Shown piece by piece: positions 56,972-64,000 of a stretch of 64,000 nucleotides of DNA. The stretch lies in contig CANQGQ010000010.1 in NCBI GenBank assembly GCA_947623305.1, positions 1 to 64,000 on the forward strand, in the 5' to 3' direction. The first letter of the stretch is position 1; every line of letters begins with the position of its first letter. The position numbers and the translations under genes were made by a program. The notes beneath the pieces are model-generated. The model made no database searches, was not told the origin of the DNA, and was given only the letters and a program-made list of their open reading frames with translations. This DNA is from an uncultured Alistipes sp. (lineage in GTDB: Bacteria; Bacteroidota; Bacteroidia; Bacteroidales; Rikenellaceae).

Positions 56972-59376
56972 ATGCCTTTGGGGGCGAAGAGGGCATAGCC
57001 GAAACTGAAAACGAGATACATGTTTTTCCAGTTGCGCAGATCGTACTTCGTCAGGCTCAAACTGACCGGCCCGATCGGTGTGTGATAGACGAACGACGCA
57101 TCCACGATGTAGTGCATCTGTCGATTCTCTCCGCCGTAATAAAGAAATTGCGGGTCGTTGTCGCGGCGTTCGCGATACATGGCATAGAACCCCGTGCGGA
57201 AGAAGCAGTTGGGCAGCAGATCGAACGTCGGCATCACGCCGCCCGCTACGAACCGTTTGCCGCGCAGGGCCGGCAGATAGATCATCCGCGTATGCGGCAG
57301 CGGAGCATAGGCCGGCAGCGACAGGAGCGTTGCACCGTTGCAGGTGAAAGGCGGATGGTTCGTGATGACTGCATCGAAGTTCAGCCCCAGCGAAAACCAG
57401 GTGCGTTGCGGCAGATCGAAGTATTTGTCCCACGTCAGTCGGGCGCCGAACCATTGCCGGCGTATTTTCGAGCGGAATCCGCCCTTGTCCAGCGGTTCGA
57501 ACTTATCTCGGCCCGTTACGAAGATGCCCGAAAGCTGCAGATTCGAACCGCGCCGCGAATGGATCATCCGGTCGAGCGTGTTGCGTTTGACGGCAGCCAT
57601 CGCTCCGAAGTAGGTGAAACGGGTGTGGTCGGTTTCGTCGCCCGCGAATCCATCGGCATCGTAGTGGTAGTTGACGTGGCCGAGGTTGGCCCGCAGCAAA
57701 AAGAAACTGCGATGCGTGAGGGGCATCCCGAGACCGAGCGAACCGTAGAGACCGCTCTCCTTGACATGCAGGGCATCGGTTACCTCGGTCAGATTGCCGA
57801 AATTGCCGTGGTTGAGGTCGTGGGTGTGGAAATTGAAGCTGTAGTCGAGAAACAGCGGTTTCCAGGCGTAGAAATCGGTACGCCCGCCCAAGGAGCCCCA
57901 CGAATAGAGCGGCCCGGGGAAGAGGTCGGCGCCCCACGATTGGGCAACGCGGCCGATCGAGCGGTAGTTCAGCCCGATGTACCCCATGTTGAAAGCCGTC
58001 GACGAGATGTTGCCGCCGACCGAAATCTTGAAATTGGGTTTCGTGTGGAAGCGGGCTTCGAACGCATAGCGGCGCGTCTGCGGATCGTAGATCGCATGGG
58101 GAAAATCCATCGTGAAATCGCCGCCGGCCAGCACCTCGTAGAGTTTGTCGCGCAGGCGGTCGAATCCCATCGCCCGTTGCCGGCCCGTCGATTTGCGGTC
58201 GACCTGCATGAAGTCGCGGATGTATTCGCGCTGCGGCGGGGCGAGCCCTTCTATGCGATAGTCGTCGAAGATCAGCGGCGGGCACTTTTCGCGAAAGGCT
58301 TCGCGACGGGCCGCGATTTCGGCGGGCGTGGATCGGGCTTCGACCTGTTGCAAAATTTCGGGCATCTTGGAGAGGGCGTCGGCATAGCCTGCGTTCATGG
58401 TCTCCTCGGCCCGGTCGAAGTCGAGCATACCGACGTCCACCGCGCGGGCGATGCGGATGCTGCGACCCTCGGGCAGCGAATAATCGGTTTCCTGCATCGC
58501 CAGCAGAAAGGCCTGATCCATCAGGCTGTTCTGCTCGCTCGGACGGGTGTTGCCCGAGGTGCAGATGCTGCCGATAATCAACGAAGGATGGAAACTTTCG
58601 TCCAGCGCTTTCCACGGGAAATTGTCGTAGATGCCGCCGTCGTAGAGCAACATCGAATCGCGTACCATCGCCTTGAAAACCAACGGAATGGACATCGACG
58701 CACGGACGGCTTCGCTCAATTCGCCTTCGCGCAGAACGACTGGCTTGCGGGCGTTCATGTCGCTCGCTACGCAGAGAAACGGCACCATCAGTCGGTTGAA
58801 ATCGCCGTCCGAAGCGGCTGTCGCCGGTGCGAAAAGCCCGACGAGCGCCATGTCGATCTGGGTCGACGAGAGCAGGTTGGTCGGGGATTGGAAGGTGCGG
58901 CTGCCTTTGCGGAAGTCGAGCCGTACGTTGATGAACGAGGGCGATTGTCCGTATTGGCGGTAGTAGGCGAGGTAGCGGTTGGGGTCGATGCGCCCCGATA
59001 CCCACTCCTTCACGGCACCCGACGCGACGATGCGGCGCATTTCGGCCGGCGAGTATCCGGCGGCGTACATCGCTGCGATGATGGAACCCATCGACGTGCC
59101 GGCCACGTAGTCGATGGGGATGCCGTAGGCTTCGAGCGCTTCCAGCACACCTATATGATAAAGGCCTTTGGCGCCGCCGCCGCTCATCACCACGCCTATG
59201 CCGCCCGTCGCCGGTCTTGCAATGACGGGGCGGTTCCGTAACGAATCGGCGGGCATTTCCGTCGTTTCGCGGACGGCGATCGGTATGGCCGATGCTGCCG
59301 ATGCAGTCGGATGCGTCGGCAAGGTCAGCAGCAAGGCCGCTCCCCAGATCAGGATGTGCGATGGACGGATGCGCAT
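56962..59376 (-). CDS. Patatin-like phospholipase with beta-barrel (PlpD-like)
   Basis: An 804-residue secreted protein with a signal peptide (about 1-28, LIWGAALLLTLPTHPTASA) and a patatin domain (about 55-330). The oxyanion motif is MSGGGAKGLYHIG, the nucleophile VAGTSMGSIIAAMY (Ser) and the dyad Asp is in LYDGGIYDNFPW. A POTRA-like section and a beta-barrel of the Omp85-like type (about 420-804) follow, ending in aromatic Y with strand-like KDFK-type spacing. This is the type V secretion PlpD layout: the lipase would be exposed outside or released. Its stop lies in a repeat, and a small gene lies four bases upstream. Confidence 0.88.
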   Translation of the reverse strand: MRIRPSHILIWGAALLLTLPTHPTASAASAIPIAVRETTEMPADSLRNRPVIARPATGGIGVVMSGGGAKGLYHIGVLEALEAYGIPIDYVAGTSMGSIIAAMYAAGYSPAEMRRIVASGAVKEWVSGRIDPNRYLAYYRQYGQSPSFINVRLDFRKGSRTFQSPTNLLSSTQIDMALVGLFAPATAASDGDFNRLMVPFLCVASDMNARKPVVLREGELSEAVRASMSIPLVFKAMVRDSMLLYDGGIYDNFPWKALDESFHPSLIIGSICTSGNTRPSEQNSLMDQAFLLAMQETDYSLPEGRSIRIARAVDVGMLDFDRAEETMNAGYADALSKMPEILQQVEARSTPAEIAARREAFREKCPPLIFDDYRIEGLAPPQREYIRDFMQVDRKSTGRQRAMGFDRLRDKLYEVLAGGDFTMDFPHAIYDPQTRRYAFEARFHTKPNFKISVGGNISSTAFNMGYIGLNYRSIGRVAQSWGADLFPGPLYSWGSLGGRTDFYAWKPLFLDYSFNFHTHDLNHGNFGNLTEVTDALHVKESGLYGSLGLGMPLTHRSFFLLRANLGHVNYHYDADGFAGDETDHTRFTYFGAMAAVKRNTLDRMIHSRRGSNLQLSGIFVTGRDKFEPLDKGGFRSKIRRQWFGARLTWDKYFDLPQRTWFSLGLNFDAVITNHPPFTCNGATLLSLPAYAPLPHTRMIYLPALRGKRFVAGGVMPTFDLLPNCFFRTGFYAMYRERRDNDPQFLYYGGENRQMHYIVDASFVYHTPIGPVSLSLTKYDLRNWKNMYLVFSFGYALFAPKGIFY

Positions 59377-59380
59377 GGGG

Positions 59381-59794
59381 TCAGGCTTGTTCGGAGGCCG
59401 GACGGTCGACCCGCAGTTCGAGCGAGATGCCCGACCATTGGTTGATCGACAGGCGTTCGCTGCGGATTCGGTCTCCGTTGTAGGCGATTTTCAGATCGAG
59501 GGCAAAAGGTTTCGTCGTCTCGATGTCGTTGCTTTGCGGCAGTGTGTGCGGGATGACGTAGACGTAGAGCAGCAGATGGTTGCACGGCTGCGTTTTGAGC
59601 GTAAGCCGTCGGTCGGGCGCTACGTTCGCGGGACGCTCGGCGGGGCCTGCACCGACATCCGCCACGTGCGATTCGGCCGATGCGAAGTCGATCCGTGTGC
59701 CGGCGGCGTCGAAACATCCGCACATCAACACGGCGTTGTACCTCCACCAGCCCTCGAACCGGCTCGCGATTTCGATGGTGAATCCCTTTTCCAT
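59381..59794 (-). CDS. Hypothetical protein of 137 residues
   Basis: A 137-residue protein beginning MEKGFTIEIASRFEGWWRYN, with no signal peptide or membrane helix. I do not recognise a family. Its ending GDRIRSERLSINQWSGISLE suggests a mixed alpha-beta or beta fold. The ATG at 59794 is chosen because a TATCTTTG box (complement 59800-59807) ends five bases before it; a longer in-frame start is upstream of that box. It lies four bases upstream of the patatin gene and is probably co-transcribed with it, which may hint at a joint role. Confidence 0.65.
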   Translation of the reverse strand: MEKGFTIEIASRFEGWWRYNAVLMCGCFDAAGTRIDFASAESHVADVGAGPAERPANVAPDRRLTLKTQPCNHLLLYVYVIPHTLPQSNDIETTKPFALDLKIAYNGDRIRSERLSINQWSGISLELRVDRPASEQA

Positions 59795-59974
59795 AGCGCC
59801 AAAGATAAGCAAAAAAACGGGTTTTGCGATAAGGCAGGATAATTGCAGCATCCGTTCCGGCGGAAATGTCCGGAGCGACGAAAAAAAAGACGTTTCGGCC
59901 CATGAACCAGTACGCGGTTCATTCCGACCGAGTTTCTAAAAAGGCGATTAGATACAAATTTACACCGATGGTAC

Positions 59975-60130
59975 TTCAAAACCGTATCACCTTGCGGGCT
60001 CCGACCGAAGCCCCCGCCAAGGCGGGGGTTTGGGGGTGGGTCGAATTTGTAAACGCGGCTTCGCCGCGAGCGACACGACCGGCAGCAATGTCAATACATT
60101 CGCCAACTCGATTCGGTGCAAAATCGTATA
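59975..60130. repeat. R2 multi-hairpin repeat upstream of gapA
   Basis: About 155 bases, reverse complement of the copy at 32201-32345: CCGTATCACCTTGCGGGC, GACCGAAGCCCCCGCCAAGG with the CCCCCG/CGGGGG hairpin (60010-60028), GTGGGTCGAATTTG, CGCGGCTTCGCCGCGAGCGA, ATTCGCCAACTCGATTC. It carries at least three hairpins and no promoter. Confidence 0.85.
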
Positions 60131-60161
60131 TAGTTATTTCTAAAAAATTTATCTAATTTTA

Positions 60162-60193
60162 TTTGCGCGGGAACAAGAAAGTATGTACTTTTG
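60162..60193 (+). promoter_or_regulatory. Promoter of gapA
   Basis: TTTG at 60162-60165, a 20-base spacer and TACTTTTG at 60186-60193, a close match to the Bacteroidetes housekeeping consensus. Confidence 0.75.
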
Positions 60194-60210
60194 CGCTGTG
60201 AAAAAAATAA

Positions 60211-61263
<1,053 letters not shown>

Positions 61264-61289
61264 GCTCATCTGCTTGGATAGCTCGATAA

Positions 61290-61322
61290 AGGCCGACCCG
61301 ATTTTTCGGGCCGGTTTTTTGT
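61290..61322 (+). terminator. Terminator of gapA
   Basis: Stem CCGACCCGA (61293-61301) with TCGGGCCGG (one A-C mismatch), a short T loop, then TTTTTTGTTTTTTT. The TTG at 61319-61321 doubles as the -33 of the next promoter. Confidence 0.8.
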
Positions 61323-61348
61323 TTTTTTCGCCTCGGGTATTAAATTTG
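61319..61348 (+). promoter_or_regulatory. Promoter of the PepSY-like gene, overlapping the gapA terminator
   Basis: TTG at 61319-61321, a 19-base spacer, TAAATTTG at 61341-61348; leader 34 bases. Confidence 0.65.
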
Positions 61349-61382
61349 CAGAAACAGAAATTCGTTTCTCAATCAAAATCGT

Positions 61383-61835
61383 ATGGTTATGATGAAAAAA
61401 GTCAGGATGATGCTTGCCGGCCTGTCGTTGCTGGTCGCAGCCGTTCCCGTTTTTGCGTCCGATGGACGTCCGATCGACGTGTCGGAGCTTCCCGCACCCG
61501 CTCGTCAGTTTATCGGAACCCATTTCGCCGATGCGAAGGTCTCCTATGCGACGGTCGATGGCCGATTGCTCGACAAGGAGTACGAGGTGGTCTTCACCGA
61601 CGGCCGTAAGGTCGAGTTCGGCAAGAACGGCGAGTGGGAACAGGTCGATGCGAAGCGTGGCCAGTTCCCGATGGCGGTGCTCCCGCAGTCGATCCGCACC
61701 TATCTGCGTCAGAACTATCCGGATACGCCGGTTTCGAAGATCGAACGCGACCGGCGCGGTTATGAGGTGGAATTGCGCAGTGGGCTCGAACTCGATTTCG
61801 ACCGGAACGGCCAGTTGCTCAAGATCGACGATTGA
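61383..61835 (+). CDS. PepSY-like (DUF2874) periplasmic protein
   Basis: A 150-residue exported protein with a signal peptide (MMKKVRMMLAGLSLLVAAVP, cleavage near VFA/S) and two repeats of about 55 residues. The first starts LPAPARQFIGTHFADAKVS and the second LPQSIRTYLRQNYPDTPVS. Both end in a hydrophobic-KVEFGKNGEW or LELDFDRNGQLLKI strand, the BLIP-like/PepSY-like putative beta-lactamase-inhibitor fold of the family. Such proteins often inhibit proteases or bind calcium, but the role is not known here. ATG codons at 61383, 61389 and 61392 are all possible starts. It is transcribed from a promoter that overlaps the gapA terminator. Confidence 0.82.
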   Translation: MVMMKKVRMMLAGLSLLVAAVPVFASDGRPIDVSELPAPARQFIGTHFADAKVSYATVDGRLLDKEYEVVFTDGRKVEFGKNGEWEQVDAKRGQFPMAVLPQSIRTYLRQNYPDTPVSKIERDRRGYEVELRSGLELDFDRNGQLLKIDD

Positions 61836-61875
61836 CTCCCCCGTGCCGCTTTTCGAAAGGGCGGCCTTGCTTCGA

Positions 61876-61917
61876 ACGATACGGCCCCTGTCCTCTTCGA
61901 GGATGCGGCCGTATCGT
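61876..61917 (+). terminator. Long hairpin after the PepSY-like gene
   Basis: ACGATACGGCC (61876-61886) pairs perfectly with GGCCGTATCGT (61907-61917), with an inner TCCTC/GAGGA stem. There is no T-run after it, so it is a weak terminator or an mRNA-stabilising structure. Confidence 0.55.
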
Positions 61918-61989
61918 TGTATAGGCGGAGGCAATGTCGGTATCGGAAAATACGATGCGGATTTTTGAACAAGCGACCGATTTCTGTCG

Positions 61990-61997
61990 TATCTTTG
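61990..61997 (+). promoter_or_regulatory. -7 box for the ferritin gene
   Basis: TATCTTTG, 42 bases before the ATG; TTTG at 61964-61967 is 22 bases upstream, slightly wider than usual. Confidence 0.55.
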
Positions 61998-62039
61998 CAA
62001 TGAGAAAAATTCGGAAGAAACTTAAACACAGATACGATT

Positions 62040-62564
<525 letters not shown>

Positions 62565-62589
62565 TAGCATTCCTACAAACTTAATAAAT

Positions 62590-62632
62590 GTCCGTGCATC
62601 GCGTGGGTTTTCCTCGGCGCACGGACTTTTTG
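62590..62632 (+). terminator. Terminator of the ferritin gene
   Basis: GTCCGTGC (62590-62597) pairs perfectly with GCACGGAC (62619-62626), followed by TTTTTGTTGTTTTTT. Confidence 0.85.
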
Positions 62633-62651
62633 TTGTTTTTTCCCGACGAAA

Positions 62652-62811
62652 TCGTTATCTTTGGCTTCGCCGAAGATACTTCGTCTCGGCATAATCAAGC
62701 TAACGCTTGCTTCTACGCTCGACTTTTCGTATCTTTGACTTCGTCGAAGATACTGCGCCTCGGCAATGTTCAAATAAATTTGGCATTGTGCTCGGCTTTT
62801 TCGTATCTTTG
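62652..62811 (+). repeat. R3 promoter-bearing double-hairpin repeat upstream of comEC
   Basis: Two tandem modules. The first starts CGTTATCTTTGGCTTCGCCG, then AAGATACTTCGTCTCGGCA and the CAAGCTAACGCTTG hairpin. The second has TCGTATCTTTGACTTCGTCG, AGATACTGCGCCTCGGCAA, CAAATAAATTTGGCATTG and GCTCGGCTTTTTCG, ending in TATCTTTG (62804-62811). The second module is identical to the copy upstream of the glycosyltransferase. Three TATCTTTG boxes occur; the last is five bases from the comEC ATG. Confidence 0.88.
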
Positions 62812-62816
62812 ATCTT

Positions 62817-64000
62817 ATGAGTATCCGTTGTCTGCTCGAACGGTTGGAACGGGTGTCCGTGTTGAAGGCGTTCGTGCCGTTCCTCATCGGTATCCTGCTG
62901 GCGGAGCATTACGCATTGCCCGGATGGTTTCTCGTGGCAGGTATCCTGATCGCCGGCGGGTGTGCCGCGCTTTTCCGTTCGTCGGTTGCAACGATCGCGT
63001 TGTTGCTCGCCGTCGGATTCGGAACGGCTCAGCTCCGGCAGCGGCATCGCACCGTACCTCGGGATGTAACAGCTCTTTTTGACCTGCGTGTCGAAGGGAT
63101 TCCCTCCGATCGCGGTGCTCGTTCTTCGGTTGAGGCCGAGGTGATTGCATGGCGCGATCCGTCGTCGGACGAATGGTTCGCCGCCGGCGACCGGTTGATG
63201 CTCTATACCGACAGCCTCGTCGATCTGCAAGTCGGTGAACGCATCGGTTGCCGCGGCCGCATCCGCGATTTCCGCGGCGGGGCTGCGAGTTATCGGCGGT
63301 TGATGCGGCGTCGCGGATTTTCCGGAACGATGTGGGTCGGCGAAGGCAATCTGTTGTTCCGGAATCCGCCGGAAGAGCTTCCGTTCCATGCTGCGGCCGT
63401 CGGGCGGTTGGCTCGGCTGGGATTATCCGATCGGGCGGATGCACTCGTTCGGGCGATGGCGGCGGGCGACAAGAGCCGCCTCACTCCCGACCTGCGCGAA
63501 CGGTATGCACGCTGCGGATTTTCGCATCTGCTGGCCGTGTCGGGATTGCACACGGGTATCGTTTTCGGATTGATCTACCTGCTGTTCGGTTGGTTGTTCC
63601 TGTTTCGGCGGGGACATCTCTATTATTACCTGCTCAGCGCGGCAGCTATTTGGATTTTCGTTGCGGCGGCGGGATTTCCGCCCAGCGCTGTGCGGGCCGC
63701 TGTTATGTGTACGCTCATGCAGAGTGCGCTGTTTGCCGGACGGGAGTACGTCGCCTTGAATTCGTTGGCCATCGCGGCCTTCATCATGCTGTTGTGGAGA
63801 CCCGCGTGGGCCGGCGACATCAGTTTCCAGCTGTCGTTTCTTGCGGTCTTTTTCCTGTTGGTTTGGGGCATGCCGATTCAACGGCGGATCCGTACTCATT
63901 GGCGGGCGGTCGATACGGTGATCGCGGCCGTCGTGGTCAGTCTGGTTGCTGGATGCGCCACGGCACCGCTCGTCGCGCATACGTTCGGCCTAATTCCGGT
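62817..64000 (+). CDS. comEC: ComEC/Rec2-type DNA uptake channel protein (cut off by the window end)
   Basis: An open frame of 394 codons continuing past the window. It encodes a polytopic membrane protein with the competence-domain motifs RCGFSHLLAVSGLHTGIVFG (about residues 237-256), GFPPSAVRAAVMCTLMQSAL and AGDISFQLSFLAVFFLL. The N-terminal part has two helices and a periplasmic OB-like domain (VGERIGCRGRIRDF region). ComEC translocates single-stranded DNA across the inner membrane; the usual C-terminal metallo-beta-lactamase-like domain would lie beyond the window, if present. A TATCTTTG box from the R3 repeat ends five bases before the ATG, so the mRNA is probably leaderless. Confidence 0.9.
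   Translation, partial: MSIRCLLERLERVSVLKAFVPFLIGILLAEHYALPGWFLVAGILIAGGCAALFRSSVATIALLLAVGFGTAQLRQRHRTVPRDVTALFDLRVEGIPSDRGARSSVEAEVIAWRDPSSDEWFAAGDRLMLYTDSLVDLQVGERIGCRGRIRDFRGGAASYRRLMRRRGFSGTMWVGEGNLLFRNPPEELPFHAAAVGRLARLGLSDRADALVRAMAAGDKSRLTPDLRERYARCGFSHLLAVSGLHTGIVFGLIYLLFGWLFLFRRGHLYYYLLSAAAIWIFVAAAGFPPSAVRAAVMCTLMQSALFAGREYVALNSLAIAAFIMLLWRPAWAGDISFQLSFLAVFFLLVWGMPIQRRIRTHWRAVDTVIAAVVVSLVAGCATAPLVAHTFGLIP

Noticed and set aside
59975..60130. R2 elements as integron attC sites or group II intron ends
   Set aside because: The hairpin pattern lacks the R''/L'' simple sites and GTTRRRY core expected of attC, no integrase or reverse transcriptase is present, and copies occur in both orientations between core genes.
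60003..60156. Short open frames in R2 copies (translations with RGFAAFANLTHP-like text at 22764-22946 and 32149-32334)
   Set aside because: The similarity between them is due to the DNA repeat; the frames are on different strands relative to flanking genes and do not keep length or start codon.
62588..62812. A small open frame between the ferritin gene and comEC
   Set aside because: It runs through the ferritin terminator and the R3 repeat; its codons are those of hairpin DNA.

Overview
The window is about 64 kb of chromosome from a Bacteroidales bacterium with fairly high GC, most likely a member of the Alistipes/Rikenellaceae group. The evidence is the recurring Bacteroidetes promoter (TTTG or TTG, 19-22 bases, then TAnnTTTG), start codons with A-rich upstream sequence instead of Shine-Dalgarno sites, and lineage-typical families (DUF4271, DUF3467, the FtsL-like protein, glycine-lipid acyltransferases, PlpD-like patatin). 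No rRNA, tRNA, CRISPR array, prophage or transposase was seen. It is mostly core chromosome.

Layout. 1-9.6 kb: a small membrane protein, recF with a DciA-like gene, a TPR protein with ribH, a dihydroorotate-dehydrogenase-like protein, an Lrp regulator with kbl, and a large ATP-grasp (PEP/pyruvate-binding) protein with receiver-like domains. 9.6-20 kb: a GNAT protein, gcvT, deoC, an abundant-type lipoprotein, pnp, rpsO, apbE and a lipid kinase. 20-29 kb: an AraC regulator, a PyrD-like enzyme with an altered active site, cinA, a radical SAM protein, and the cell-division segment rsmH-ftsL-ftsI. 29-35 kb: the glycine-lipid pair glsA/glsB, a thioredoxin-like protein, rsmG, and a glycosyltransferase overlapping an ECF sigma factor. 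35-38 kb: the MATE/DUF3737/MalY operon, preceded by the remnant of a flavoprotein gene. 38-47.9 kb: a YgiQ-type protein, an RluD-type synthase with a PASTA protein and an LptF/G permease, tgt, and a two-gene iron-sulfur redox module. 47.9-56.5 kb: a run of ten close or overlapping minus-strand genes (LysE-type exporter, cmk, ispH, membrane protein, S41 protease, histidine kinase, DUF4271, hemD, rnpA, yidD). 56.6-64 kb: DUF3467, a patatin/beta-barrel protein, a small hypothetical, gapA, a PepSY-like protein, ferritin, and the start of comEC, which runs off the window.

The most unusual content is intergenic. Four families of dispersed non-coding repeats recur. R1 is a composite element of hairpins whose stems vary by compensating changes. 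R2 is a 145-155 base multi-hairpin element. R3 is a double-hairpin element that carries a TATCTTTG promoter and sits directly upstream of genes. R4 is a GATCCGTACCAGTTAATA motif, once attached to a 76-base tandem repeat. They abut start codons, contain stop codons or supply promoters. Together with several genes whose promoter lies only 4-8 bases before the ATG, they suggest that repeat spread has shaped how genes here begin and end.

All function calls rest on reading the translated sequence and recognising family motifs. No database search was run.
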